This document shows, one piece after another, positions 1 through 15,400 of a DNA stretch of 64,000 bases (its first letter is position 1; every line of letters starts with the position of its first letter). A program made the position numbers and the translations under genes. The notes beneath the pieces were generated by a model. The model worked only from the letters and a program-made list of their open reading frames with translations. It made no database searches and had not been told where the DNA came from. Source of the DNA: Escallonia rubra (lineage: Eukaryota; Streptophyta; Magnoliopsida; Escalloniales; Escalloniaceae); contig JAVXUO010002543.1 of the NCBI GenBank assembly GCA_033065855.1, forward strand, positions 434,001-498,000, given 5' to 3'.

Positions 1-124
1 TGTTAAAATGCAAACATTGACAAAATTACAATTAGATATTGTTAACAGAAATTTAATAAGACCAATTATGGTGTGCATTTAATGATTGTCTAAGTGAGAG
101 ATAAAAGAGAGATATATATTATAA

Positions 125-397
125 ATGGAAGTGATGGTCCAGCCAGAAATAGGGCCAAATACCTGGCCAAAAGAGGGCCGGACCGGGTCAGACCCTAAAA
201 AACGGGCCGATTTCGGGCCAGCCCGTTTTTTAAGGCTTGGCCCGGGCTATTTAGGGCCGGGCCTGGATAAAATGCCAAAAAATAGGCCTGGCCCAAGGCC
301 TTACGGGTTAGGGCCTGCACTGTTCATGGTTAGGGCCGGGCCAGCCCAGGCCAATTTAGGGCCGGGTCGGGCCGGCCCTTTTGACATCTCTAATCTT
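125..397. repeat. GGGCC-rich repeat, probably the end of a hAT-like element
   Basis: The stretch is dense with degenerate GGGCCGGGCC motifs in both orientations and ends in a segment reading roughly CCCTTTTGACATCTCTAA. Many non-autonomous plant hAT elements have ends with a short GTGTCAAA-like terminus followed by GGGCC subterminal repeats, and this matches that pattern. An open frame crosses the repeat only because the motif lacks stops. I do not see a matching second end or a target duplication, so the element is probably a fragment. Confidence 0.45.
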
Positions 398-1700
398 ATG
401 TTATTCTAATTATAGTCCAGTCTAGTTGGTTAAACCTATCTAGTTAGTTGGTTCAATTAGTTGGTTTAACCCAGGTCAAGGTTAAAAGATTTTAGCTTAA
501 TTCAGATTGTGATTTGATTTCTAAAATTATAAATGATCCTTGATGCAGAAACTGACTTAGAATTGATTTAGGTTAACTCCCAAAATTATGTTGTATCCAT
601 TTTCTATTTTAGGATTTTTTAACTAAATTTGGGGCAATTACTCCCCCTAAATTTGGGAAATCATATTTAATTTAGGGATGATTAGGCCGATTTTCGACAA
701 AACCCGGCCGATAAGGCTTTTAAGTTGGGATAGACTGGCCGATAAGTTACTTTTTTGGGCCTTTTTAATTTGATTTTAGATTTTAATCTTTTTAGAGAGA
801 TATGCGGGAAAAGTTAGCTTTACCATTTTATCAGCCCCTAGACACTTATAAATAGATCCATTGGGCTATAGAAAGAGGGAATTCTCTGTAGATACTTTGG
901 TTCAAATTTCGGCAGAAATAATGAGAGGAGAGGAGAGAGAGAGAAAGAGAGACTTTTTCCTTTCCCACAATCCTTTGGCCAACTTACTTGTATCGTAGAT
1001 CCATCCCGACAATGTCGAGCAGTTCAAAAGAGCCAAGTCTCGAGGTATTGGTCTTTTCACTTTTTCCCCATTTCTGAGGGTAGAGTCTAGATTGGAAGAG
1101 TCTTAAACTGTCAGAAGAGTCTTAGATTGTCTCCTCTCCCCGCGACCAGATCTCGATAAAAAGAAGTGCAAAGAATAAATAAATTTAAATAGAGTCTTAT
1201 ATTTCATTTCATTCAGAATACTAGACAACTGGAAGGGTAGTCAATTAGAATTCTAAGTCTACTTCGACTAGAAGAAGTTGAGCCGATTTAAGAAAGAAAG
1301 ACCGAGATCTAGGTCGCGTCCCGTAGGATTCTCTCAGAACAATGTGGGTTTGATCCCGGTTTGTCCGACTGGGTACGCATGCCTCTAGATCCCAGATGTT
1401 GGGTTCAAACCAATTTTAGGCATTTTGAGGCCTATGAAATTTTTTAAGGCGGTCTACCACATAAGTCTTTAGATTGGATAACTAAGTTGTAGTTGCTAGA
1501 TCGGAATTTAAGACCTTATGTTTGGTTAGGATGGCATAAACTTTTGGAGTTTACAATAGCCTAGTTAACTTTTTAGGCTGGTTTTATATGACGTATAAGT
1601 TAACCCCTTGAGGATGTGGGTGATTACACACGTGTTCATCGCCTATGCAAATATCGAATATGTCATTGGACCGGAAAATATACAAATATGGGTAATGGAT
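398..1700. other. Non-coding stretch, no gene seen
   Basis: This is AT-rich sequence with a purine (GA) tract near 928-950 and no reading frame of note. A TATA-like and GA-rich segment around 840-960 could be an old LTR or promoter remnant, but I see no paired copy in the window. Confidence 0.4.
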
Positions 1701-2640
1701 TTTACGAAATGACTCGTTTAACCCTTTGTTTACTTTGAATTTGCCTTTCACATGCCAGTTTCATCCTTAAGGTACATCCTTTTAACTGAACTCCCCCCAT
1801 CCCCTCGGTGCCCCTTATAGTCTTTGCCCACGTCATCATCCCCCTTCCCTTATTGTCGCATAGCCCGACAACAAGCACCGCCATGACCAATCCCTACTGT
1901 AACTGCTTGCCTTACCCCTTCTATCGGAGTCTTCATCCACCACCAATCACCAACCCTGCACACAGCTGCAAAACCCCCTTCCCTATATGGTCTTCATCAA
2001 CTATCAACAACTAATCCAGAACCTTTTGCTACCAAAACCAGACCATCATGCCTCCGCCGCCAAGAGAAGCACGGCCAATTCGCCGATATCAGCACCAACA
2101 GTAACATCAAAAGTAATTGATGCCACCAACACAATACCCATTAGCAACACCGATCCTCTACTGCCAACACTAGCACCACTAATTCTCCACGGCAGAGCAG
2201 ATCGATGCGCGTGTTAGTGCGAGTGTGTGCATATGTATGTCTGTAGGGTTGTGGCTAGCGAAGGACTTGATCGAATGGAAGGAGGGGAGTAGTTGGAAGA
2301 TGGGGTGCTTGATTTGCTTAGGGCTTTGCTCGATGATGGTGGGGTACATTTTTTAGTTGATGGTGTTGGGTGTTACTGGGTTGGTGCCATGGTGGGTTGT
2401 GAGAATACAGTGGTGATGTGATAGATGATGGCAGGGGTGGTTGGTGCTGGGTGGTGCCATGATAGTTGGATGTGGACTGTGGTTAACGCAACACACTAAT
2501 GTGTTATGAAACTTTAAGATTCTAATTTGACACGTAATGGTTTGAAAGTTCGATGGGGTTGACTGTAATTACCTCTTAACCTCTAGGGGTTTATTAATAA
2601 TGTCCTTTTTTTTTTAATGATAATGGAAATATAAGAAATA
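1700..2640. repeat. C-rich repeat resembling a decayed MULE-type element
   Basis: A CCACC- and CATC-rich centre is bounded on the right (about 2555-2600) by sequence like the end of the MULE at 11463-12575: a run on the theme of GTAATTACCTCTTAACCTC. The left boundary is not clear. Reading frames in both directions are low-complexity and look like nothing known. I infer a diverged relative of the intact element in the SERRATE intron. Confidence 0.3.
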
Positions 2641-5029
2641 TTATATAATGTAGCTTATTGTACTGTAGCCGAGACCTTATAGCCGGTCACACTAAGCCTA
2701 TTGGGCCCAAACTGGGTTTAATTCGTGACAAAAAGTGAATAATGTCCCTAACAAGTAAAAGAATTTTTACGCATGTGATATTTTTATATACATCACATGT
2801 TTATCTATTTTTCAAAGGAAAGCACTGTTTACAAAAAATAAAGTACTTTTAGTGACATCTGTATTTTGTTAGAATTTTGAGCAACATGGAAATAATTTTT
2901 AGTATAGATTATCATTAAAAATGTTTATTTTATTGACTGTTTGTCTCGATGCAACACCGTTCTGGATACCGTTACCGAAAGCAAATTTTTGTTTTTATGA
3001 AAATTCAATTATTGTTATTCGCTTTGTGGGGCCCCTTTTCTGCTCTCAATGTGGCTCTGTTATTGTTTCTGCTACTGGTATGGAATGTGTGCATAGATTA
3101 GACCTTGATTCAAATTTATTTTTGGGTTGGTTACTACATTCAGCTCATACGGGGTGGTTGGATGCACTTGACCAGTAACTTTTATGTAAACTGAGGATTC
3201 TAGCTTTTCTATGAGTACTTTTGTAAAATGATTTGTTACGAATTACAGATGAATTCTGAAAGGTGTAATATTAGTTTTATGATATACTACGTTGAGCTAG
3301 CTAGGTCATTGGTTACTTACCTAACACATGGACGCTCACCCTTTCTTTAACATTTTAGGTTTAGATGTTTAAGGTGACTAGTACGAAGCACGTGCGTTGC
3401 ACAACGATGTGGTCCAGGGTAATTTTTGAGGTGATATATTAGGTTTTTGGGGATCAAAATAATATAATTTAATTATGTTCTTATTTATTTTCTAACTTAT
3501 TTTAGAAGATATTTATATTTGATGTTCGTAATTGTAATGAGTTCAGTGTTTAAAAATCTTCTTTGTAGGCTTCTGGATTGAAGACATGTTTGATGGTATT
3601 CCTGAAAAGAAGAGCAAATGGAGAAATTAAAAAAGAACGAATCTGTATCTTTATTTTTGTAATCTGTTAAATTGGTTTATGGCATACACTTAAGATTTGT
3701 AATTTTCAAGACCAGCTGGTGCTTTGCATTTCAAAGTACGAATGTTGTACATCATGCAAAGCACATAATCTTCAACTGCAATAACTGAACATATTTTAAG
3801 TTCAAATTGGGGCCATATTTAGCCCACCCCCCCTCCAAATTTGTTTTATGCATATTTAACCCTGTTTTTCATTTTTTTTAGTAGTTTTTTGTTTATGAAC
3901 TGATTTTTAACGTATTTCAGTTTCTTTTTCTTTTTTTTTTGTTTTTCAGCTTTTGCAAGGAAAAAAAATCACAATTCTTATTACCCAATTCATTATCTAA
4001 TGTTTATTTCATTTCAACCAAATTAAAAAGGGAGTAATAAATGAATTTTTATATTTCTTTCTCATAATACTTTTCATTTCCCAATATTTAGAATAGATTC
4101 ATTGTATCAATCTAATGTTCATTTAATTTCAACAAAATTTTAAATGGAGTCATAAAGTGTAGGTAAGAATATTATTTACGTAATTAACAGAGGACAAAAT
4201 CGTCCAGAAATTATTTACAATATTCATATTTTTATAAGTAGTATAGATATAGATAATGTTGATCGCGAGCGTTGGGATTTTCAAAGAAAAGCACCATGGA
4301 CTTTCAAGGACTATATTTGTTGATTACTTGATAATATTGAAAGTGTCGTAATATAAGGATTTGCAATTATATTAGAAATAAGCTTTGTATTTTGAAATTG
4401 TAAATATTTTATTTTTCGCTGCTATTGGTAGGGTTTAGTGAGAGAGATCTAACATAGAGTATGAGAGGTTGTCAATTTGGCCCGCGACTAGTTACCTTTG
4501 AGCTCGCTGGGCCCACAGCTGGTTTAGGTCGTGACAATCCAAACCCCGATCCCATCCATGTGACGCTCATTGTTAGGAAGTAGGAATTTCTTTTCTTGAG
4601 GCCTTTCGTCCCTTAACCAATAATATATTCAAAAGCATTGCCATGCGTCGTCACCCCACTACCATCTCCAAAACCAATCTTTAAAACCACCACCACCAAA
4701 ATCAAAATCGCCATCGACTTGAGATATACGACAACTGCCGTTGCCACGTGTCTGAGCCCCCACGACATAATTGGAGCAATCACTTTGACCACCTTCTATG
4801 GGATTTTGACATTCATATAAAATTCATTGGCGTAAGGCGATGGTGATGTGGTTCCACGAGTAGACAAAATTCAGCATTTTAATTGAGCCAATATTTGATG
4901 AGGTGGTCACGTGGTTGTAAAGGTGGATAAGGGACTGAAGTTATATATTTGCTTATGAGAAACTTAAAAATTGTTCAAGAAATTAATTTTATTGGCGTCA
5001 AATTGATGAAAACAATTTTGATTTGAAAC
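2641..5029. other. Intergenic AT-rich stretch, no gene seen
   Basis: No recognisable protein. A frame at 2921-3178 (+, 85 codons) has no motif I recognise. A segment starting near 3380 (ACTAGTACGAAGCACGTGCG) and ending near 4250 in ATAGATATAGATA has the look of a plant dispersed repeat, but I cannot assign its class. Confidence 0.35.
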
Positions 5030-6166
<1,137 letters not shown>

Positions 6167-6269
6167 CGTCGAAAGAGGTGAATACATCAAAATTAAAACA
6201 ATAAAGATAAAGATAAAGACATTTACGCATATGACCCCTAAGCTCTTTTCTTTAAGCATAAAAGTCCTT

Positions 6270-6401
6270 TCTGTTTATTCAATTTATACTTGGCACCTCT
6301 GACAAAGAAGTACAAGGTCGACATTTGTAAATCTCCCGCATCTCTCTCTCCTTCACACAACCCACACAATTAACTTCTAGGGTTTCTTAAATCCTCCCCC
6401 A
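6270..6401 (+). promoter_or_regulatory. SERRATE 5' leader with CT-rich tract and telo-box
   Basis: Just upstream of the start codon lie a CT-rich run (CATCTCTCTCTCC near 6340) and TAGGGTTT at 6378-6385, the telo-box seen in many growth-related plant promoters and leaders. The start codon at 6402 follows CCCCA. No convincing TATA box was found; a TTTATA at about 6283 is a weak candidate. Confidence 0.5.
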
Positions 6402-9400
6402 ATGGCCGAAGTAATGAACATGCCGGTCGACTCCCTGGACAGCCGCCGAGACCCCAGCAAAGATGACAAGTCCACCGACGAACCCGAAGCATCTTCACCT
6501 CCCCCGCCACCCCCACCACCTCCGCCGCAGCGACGTCGCGACCGAGATTCCAGAGAGAGAAGAGACGACCGCGATCGCGACCTCGATCGCCCGCCAAACC
6601 GGCAACGCGGAGGAGATTATTACGATCGGAACCGCTCGCCGCCGCCCCCTCCCCCTCGCGACAGGGATTACAAGCGACGAGCTAGCCCTAGCCCCCCTCC
6701 TCCCTACCGCGACCGTCGACACTCCCCTCCACGGCGCTCGCCCCCGCTTCCTCCGTTTAAGAGGTCGCGGAGGGATGATGGTGGATACAATGGCAGGCGG
6801 GGAAGCCCTAGAGGAGCTTATGGACCTAATGATAGAAGGTCAGTGGTTCATTTCTTGGGGTTTTTGCTGATTTTAACTGAGGAATAAGTAGGAAATGACG
6901 TCTGGCTCAACCGTTTGGGGTCTTCGATTGCATTTTGCCACTTTTACGTGTTCAATTAGTTATAAAGACGATGCTTAGGCCGTTGAAATAGGGGTGTATC
7001 AAATTGATGGCATAGTGATAAATGATGGGGTTTATAATCAAATCGTTTACTTAGTAAAGTAATTGCATATGTAACGTGGTATATGTATTACAATCCTATG
7101 TAATTCATCGTGATAGTTTACTTCACGCGGTAAATTGCTATGGGAAATAATTGACTGCATTCGTACTGCTTCCTTTTTCAATGCCCATTGTTTGGTGATT
7201 TCAGTTCTTCAACTGAGCTTACTAAAAACAGATGCGAGGACTATTTGTTCTTTATCACTGTTGTTTCTTGGTCATAAACACACTGCTGTTCAAATTCATT
7301 AATGAATGATTTATTAAAATCATCGCTGTGTTGGACGATATGCCTACTCCGCTACTCCTTTTTTTGTTATCTTATGGACTGAGACGTTGTCACATAGTGA
7401 AATTACTTCACCTCGTTGCTGTAAGTTATAGGGTGATAGGAACTGAATACTAAGGGGACAGGCAAGTTGCTGTAAGTTATAGGGTGATTGGAATTGAGTA
7501 CTAAGGGGACAGGCAAAATGTAAGTGGCCATTTTCCAATAATTTGGTCCACAGAATGTGTTTACACGAAAACCTCCGGGGGGAAAGACAGGTCAGTAAAA
7601 TGATAAAGATGCTATTAGCATAGGGTAGTAGTTAAGGGCCACCGCATTAGAACTTTATGCTAGCAAAATTTGAAAAACTATTAGGATGATGCCATTCTGG
7701 AATTTTTAGAAGCCATGATCTTTTCCTGAGAAATATGGAAGTCATGGCATCTTATAGTGGCATTAAAAATGTTCACAACTTTAGCAGCAGTAGTTTACTG
7801 TCTACTGGGTAAGCTTTATCTCAAATTATGCTAACTTGCCAGGTAGCTTTTAGAATGGGCAAACTCATATAACCAAAGTGGCAAATTTAAGTAAGCATAT
7901 ATTGCACTTGTGTAAGCTAACAGTCATTAGCGGTTTTGCTGTCAAGTCCGTACTTCCCCAACAGTGCTTACTACCAGGGGTTCAAGTAAGCAACTCAAAG
8001 GTATGTGTATACTGGCCTGAATGTTGTAGTATAAACGTGTCAAACACAGAAAATGTTGGCTCATTTAATTCGTAACATATTAAGTACAAAATAGGCACGT
8101 TAGTTAGCATATCTCGGGAACATTATTATTTGAATAGCGATACCTTGCCCGTCTCTTAAAGTTTTTATATATATTTGTGCAAGTAGAGCAACGCAATGTA
8201 GTGTACACATGCAAAGGTGCATATGCATGCACTATGTTCGTGAAATTGATGTACATGCTTTGAAATCATTAGGCATCTAATCTGATGTCTATTCTGAACA
8301 AAAAAAATAGACAGCTTTCAAAGATTTAAGATCTGAAGGATGGAGCAGGAGAGAACAAACGATGGGTTATATCTTCAGAACTGGCTAGATCAAGACTAAA
8401 ATACATGCTGAACTGTTGTGTTATCAGGGATGTGGTGTCAGATTTTCACTTGGACTGGTTTAGTATACTTTTTGTTTAGATAGTCAAATTCTTGAGCAAG
8501 TATGGAAGGTGTTCTATAATGTCTGATGTTATACATGTACTTGTAATCATAGTTCTTGGTCTTTTGGCAATTTGTTCTGCATTTGCTGTAATAGTGACAT
8601 CAGCAGATGAAAATATAAAAATACGAGAAAGAAACGAATGAAAGAGGCATTTTGATGTAGAAAATAAAAGCAAGGTATTGGAGTTTTGGTGGAATATGTG
8701 CCTTGGTGGTAGGTGGATCTAAGATGAGCATTCCTTTACCTTCTTTCATCATGTTGTGGTTACTTTTCTTGAAGACGCTAAGTTCTCTCATTAATATGTG
8801 GCTCGGCGTTGTAGACAAGTACTCTAGTAGTGTAATTTGTGGTCATTTGGTTTCTCTTGGCTACACTAGTTTTCATAGCCAAATAGCCTTTCTGCTGTGC
8901 ATAATCAAGGTACTTGACCTGGGCTGCCCCCTACCGAAGTGCATCTTTCTTTTTAAGAGCAACTTTTAAATCTGCTATAGAGCATTGTGTAGGTGATACT
9001 AAACCTTACGTTGAATACGTTCTATTCACCCCAGTACATGAGTTTCGCCCCTCATTGGATGGCTTCTCTTACTAATCTGTTGCTTACGACAAAAAGAAAT
9101 TTGTTCTTTTCGACTTCACAGCTCTTGAACTCATTCGCAGAATGTAGTCTGTCCTTTTTTCTTCATGGTTATAATACTTTTTATCGAAGAAGCAAGCTTT
9201 GCCTATATCGTACACCTTTTTCTTTCTTACTTTTCCTAGTGGTACAGGTTCGGATATGATCATTCAAGTGGGTACGAACGTGAGATGGGAGGCAGACCTG
9301 CTTATCCTGATGATAGGCCTCAAGGTCGTTACACTGGCCGCTCATCTGGTGGGTATCAAAGTGGTCTATCTGGTAATAACTGACCTTTACTTTCAGCATG

Positions 9401-12400
9401 CACTTCTTCAAGTGCTACAATTGGGTTTGGTTATTGAAGTTTTCGTTCCATTGTGTTACGGAAGCTCTTCGTTGTATGTTGTATGTTAACCACCGAGTGG
9501 CTTGTGGAATATGGAGAAATATATCCAGTTTTTTCTCAGATGTGGAGCATGCAAAAGATACTAATGACGTTGATCACTCATCAAAATTTAGTTACATGGA
9601 TCATTAGAACATTAACACTTTATAGAAACTTCTGTCAGCCACTTTAGATAGTTGTCATATTGAGATACGTATCGCAAATCGAAATGTAATTTTTCTGTAT
9701 CGCGTATCATAAGGTATGGTTCGCTTGTTTCGCAAGCATTCTAGATAGCATTTAGAACATGACAAGCATAAAATATTGCAATGTAAAAATGTGGGCACAT
9801 AATTATGTATTCATGCATTAACATGCAGCAGCCCTTGAGCAAAGCAGTATTAAGAGCAGAGAGTACCCACCACTAAATTAGAAGTGATAAATTTTGAAGA
9901 ATTAAAGTTTAATTTTTTGGGTATTAATTTCTGGTGCTGAGTGTCTACTGTCCGTTACACGTATGAAAATGTCAGAAAGACAAAATGGAAGGTTCATTAT
10001 GGATTGAGTGACAGAGAGCTTGAGACCAAGAACAGCTTTGACATATAGGTTGTCAACTTTGGATGGAAGAGTACTCCAGATCGAGCTTCCAAACTTAGCA
10101 ATTTCGATGAAGAGGAAGAATACCAGAGATATTTAGGACCTATTCAATCGCATGGTCGCTACACAGCGCCTTTGTCAAACTCGTATAAAGAAAACCTCAA
10201 GATCTGCCATTGATTATTGAGAGAGAAGCAGTGGGTGGTCAAGATGACGGCAATAGAGCACTTCCCGGAGGCTGCACGATCCCTTCTCGAGTGCATAAGG
10301 CCAGAAAGAACCTGCAATTCCTTTCTTTTTGGGATCCGGGCCTGATGAACGCATCGTAGACTTGAGAATTATTTCTGTATAATGTGCCGGCTATATCATG
10401 TGGGCCGAAATGATACTGTGATACGGAAGCGATACAGGACGATACGGGTGCGACTCAAGTAAAGGTCTTTTACGCAAGGAATAACGTATAGTTTTTGGAA
10501 TGTATCGTCTCGTGTTGTACAGTGTTAGCAACCTGAAATTAATTGAATAATGCCAAATTGCTAAGTGCAACTAATCCATGTGACGCAGGACAGCTTGGTC
10601 AAATGAATTTCAGATCTGGTTTCAGGGTTTTTTAAGAGCAGAGAAGTACAGAAAAGAGAAGAAAACAGCTCTAGGACTCGCTCCTATTGATCCTTAGGCA
10701 TGACACCTAGGATTGCGAAGGATAAGGCTCTAGGAATTACTCTTAGAGACCCTTAGGCATAAACCCACGCATTTCAAGAAGCATAAAGCTCAAAATTCTA
10801 TTTTACGCCAAATTTGTCTCCATCTGAAACATTACAGCCCTTTTATAAGCTAAGAGGAGGAAGGTTTCTTAGTAGTCAAGTACTTAAGGTGAAGGAACCT
10901 CCAGCAGGTGACAAGCAAGTAGTGACAACCAGCTTACGACAAGGCTAAGTAACCTTTTAGACCTAGAAAGAATAATTGCGAAAATGCCCTTTGCATAAGA
11001 GGACTTAAGGAAAAGCTAACTAAACCTTACCAACTAACATCCACTAAATAAACTTAATCTGACTCCACAAATACAGCCTGATTATTTGATTTTCAAAATT
11101 GAAGCTTCTTGTAGTCGAGCATAACTTTCAATTGCTCTTAACTGATTTTTCCTCGATTCCTTTCATGTTCCTCATCATTCTCCTTCGGATGGAGAAACTT
11201 GATTTCGAGTTTTGAGGTGTTGGAGTATGAGTGAACTTCCAACTTGCACCATGGTTCTGCACGAAAAGCACCATGCTGGGGAATTATCTGGAATATTAAG
11301 TGGCGTCTGGTAAAGTCCTGTCTCAATGTTCTGATTTTTCTTTTCTTTTCTAATTAAGAACAGGATCATCAAAAAAACTGTTTGGTGGTTGTCCATTCTT
11401 TTTCTTTAATAAACAGTCCGGGATTTGGGCCAAAAACAAGGAACGAGAAGAAGTTGATTCTAGGGCTAATTACACCTATGTCCCTGAGGTTTGGGGGTAA
11501 TTACACGCGAGGACACAAAGTTTCAAAATGTAACACTTATGTCCATTGACAAACGGAACCCTAAAAATCCTAACGGTTTTAACAAAATGACTTTATTGCC
11601 CTTATGTTAGAAAGTTATTTTTTTAAATGCCATTGTCTCTTTTTAGAAAAGAAAATCAGAAAAGAAAAACCCTAATTCTAACCACCCCACCCCACCCCCC
11701 CCGCCACCCCTCCCTACCCCATCTGCATCCCCCTCGCCCTTCCCCGTCACCCACCCACCCCGCCTGCTTCCCTTCCCCGGCGCTGCACCACGCCTGCTCC
11801 CCTTCCCCGGCGCCGCACCCAGCCTGCCTCCCCTTCCCCGGCGCCGCACCCCGCATGCCTCCTCCTTCCTCGTCACCCCGTCAACGCCCACCCCGTCTAC
11901 CTCCCCTTCCTCGTCACCGCCCACCCCAAGCCACCGCGTGTAATCTACTGCCGGCGTCGAAACCTATCGCCGGCGATGTCACTCTTCCCCTTCATCTCTT
12001 CTCTCCTCCCCCACAGCAACCCACTCCCTCATTCCATGCCAGCAGCTCCATCGCCCCACGCCGCTGGTAGCTCCATCGCACCATGCCGCCGATTTTGAAG
12101 CCCTAATTTGCAAATTAGGGTTTTGAAGCCCTAATTTGCAAATTAAGGGTTTGAAACCTTAATTGACAGATTGAGACCTTTGAGAAATGGCAGATTGAAA
12201 CCCTAATTTGAAAATTAGGGTTTTGAAACCCTAATTTTAAGGTTTCAAAACCCTGATTTTTAAATCAGGGTTTCAAATCCTCCTAATTTTAGGATTTCAA
12301 AAGCTTAATTTGCAAATTAGTTGCAAATCCTAATTTTAAAAAATTAAGGTTTAATTTGAAAATTATAAAAATTATTTAGGATATACTGTACAAGGGCAGT

Positions 12401-15400
12401 ATTGCCATTTTTAAAATACGTAATGATGAACAATATATTTTTTGGATGGAACCCTAACGGATGGACACGGGTGATACATTTGAAACATTTTTGGTCACGG
12501 AATGTTACATTTTGAAACTTTGTATCCTTGACTGTAATTACCTCCTAACTTCAGGGACATAGGTGTAATTAGCCCTTGATTCTATTATTTGGTTTGGTGT
12601 TCCGATGCCTCAAGTTCAATTGGGTCTAGACAATTCACACATAAGAAAAAGAACCATATTCTCCCTGTTAGCGACTACAATCTCGATCTGGTGACGGCGA
12701 GATTGAGGCTGGAGATGTGATTCCGATACACCATCGTGCTTGACCTCTCTCTAACTACAACTATATCCGGTTATGAGAAGTAATATTCAATTTGTATGAC
12801 GGTGCACCGGTGTTGCAAATAGAAGAGGACGACGGTGGTCAATACCTTAAGTGCATCTGATTTTGGCTATGGAGTAGTTACTGCGTTCTGGAAATTAGAA
12901 GTACTTTCTGATGATTACCTAAAATTATCTCGCTAAATAGGTCGATGTTGCACTAGTGGATGTAAAAGTGCCTTGAAGTTGTTGGCAATCTGTGAGAAGC
13001 TACATGATAATGGATTTCTAGTGGTGTTTTGATACTTAAGTGGGAATTGGTGGTCGGTATTAGTTTTCTTTAAATGTCTGTTGAAGTAATGCAACACCGT
13101 TTCAATTGTCTCCTAACTGGATTAGAAAGCGAGACAAAACAAAGGGGTTAAAGAGAACAAATGAAATGAAGTGTCTAAAGATTTTGTTTTGAGCTATTAG
13201 AAAATTATCCAACTCAAGTCATGTGTTCGAAAAGTGCAAGTTGGACTTGAAATGGTGCTTCCACTGGCGAATGGGTAACATGTAAGAACCTGCTCTTGGG
13301 AGGCGAACAGCAGCAGCAAATGGCTGCTAATACCTCATAGGCAAAAGGAGGATCTGCCCGAGTGGCTGGATACGGCTGGCAAAAACAGTTGAAATCAAGA
13401 CGCAGAAATTGACTGTATTTTTTTAGGCAACCTGCTTGGATTGAGATGGTGATTGCTGAAATGGTATTGATGGTTTGTGAAGTGAAAGGTGGGTCATGGT
13501 GGAGGTGGAAGACGAAGCAATGAAGAGCAAAAAATGAACATACTAGCTTTCTGAACACGTTCCGGGTCTTGATATGTCAAAGAAACAGATTATCATTCCT
13601 GATCAGTTCTTTGAGTTTAGAAAAGGACCAATAACAGAACATTGCCAAACGAGCCTTTAATAACCGTTTCCTGCACTGTACTGGCGTCCTTTGCTTCAAA
13701 AATATCTTCTCAGTATCTCTGTTGCAGCAGAATTCCTTATGTCAACCTTCTTAACCTCTTCATCAACGTCGACCGCTTCCTCTACCATGACAATTTCTGC
13801 CTTGACTTTGGCCTGTTCTTGAATAACATGCTGAGGTTGTTGAGATGTCTCAGCTTGTACAGTCAGATCACCTGCTGTTTTGGTAGGCTGAAGATCTGAT
13901 TTTTCACGAGTACATGACTAAAATAACACCTTTGTCGCTCTGCGGTCTTCTTCTCGAAAGCAAACAATCGAACATCTCGATCTTTCAGTCGATATAACAT
14001 CTCAAGAACCAACGAATCTCGTTCCCAGTCAGCAAATTTAGGTCGACAGGATCTCCCACTTCGTGAGAATATAGTGGTGAACCGCACTCTAAATGCCACT
14101 TGACGCGGGATGGTGTGGATATCAGATGTGATTTTTCTAGAATTTAGTAGCAGAAAAGAAATAGTAAAGAGACCCATAGGCATCAGATCGGTTCTTGAGC
14201 ATCACACCCAAGAGCAAGATGCATCACACATTCCAAGTAGCATAAAAGTTTTAAATAATCTATTACATCAAATCTGCTTTAGACTGAAATATCTTAACCC
14301 TACTTATAAGCTGAGTAGGAATCTCAAGGAGGTGACATGCTGGTTCCACGAGGCCATGTAACCTTTTTAGAACTAGGAAGAATATATTAAGATACCCTCT
14401 GCATAATAAACCACAAAGAATACCTATAGCTGACCGACCAACATTGATCACTAGAAATGAAATATACGATCAACCAACATTTATTGAATTTGAAAAAGAG
14501 TCATAGGCAGTGGCTTGGTTAAGGGAACCCACTGAACACAAAGTGACCACACAAATACCAACTATCCGATTTCCCAAATCAGATGTAATTTGATGTCGAG
14601 CCAATTTTCAATTGCTTTTAATGGCTTTCCTTGATGCTCTGATGTTCCTTATCGCCATGCTCCAATATGGATGACCATCTCGCTATCTTTTGCAAATGAG
14701 GGAACCATTTGTTGTTGGGTCCTGATTTATCCGAAGTTGCCATAGGTGTCAGAACAGGAGTTTTGGCCATTGTTTCTCCCCCCATTTTCGAAGCAATCTA
14801 ACTATGCAGTAGCTATTAACAAGACCACTCTTTGTTTGTTTTATATGTATGGACCATCTCTATTTCATTTAGCATGAATGAAAAATTGAGGGAGAACTTG
14901 AGTTTTACTTTAGTGTTTCAGTAGTAATATACAATCTCCTCTCTTTTTCAGAAATAAGTAACTTCATTAACTCGGTTAGGCCATTGTGTTTATAAATCTG
15001 GTTTCTAAGCATTTGATATGTTTTCGTCAGCTTTCACTATTTCCTTCTGAAGAGTACGGCTGTTGTGTACTCTATCGGGAAAATAGATAACAGCAAAATT
15101 AGTACTGGTCTTTGAAGTTCTTGAAGAACGTAGTTAAGGCTTGCTAGTCTGTACATTACCCATTCTAGGTGTAACTAAATCCTTCTTAACTATCAGGTTG
15201 AGGTGTAATGATCTTTTTGATGGATCATGGTTGAATAGAAGGTAAAACAGTTACCACCCTGCTGTTGGCTCGAGTGGTATCTCTTGGCACAGAGGGGCTG
15301 ATGTCCCTTTTTTGTTGATGTAATTCTATGCAACTTGTTTATTGCTTGTTTGGGAACCTCTTGCGTGGAACTTTTTTGCATGGCCTGCCAGTTATGAAGA

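Noticed and set aside
125..409. 94-codon glycine/proline frame
   Set aside because: It is a translation of degenerate GGGCCGGGCC repeats.
2921..3178. 85-codon frame as a gene
   Set aside because: No recognisable motif, no splice partners and no support beyond its length.
11627..12070. 147-codon proline-rich frame
   Set aside because: It lies inside a non-autonomous MULE, follows a 33-bp tandem repeat, and has overlapping frames on the other strand.
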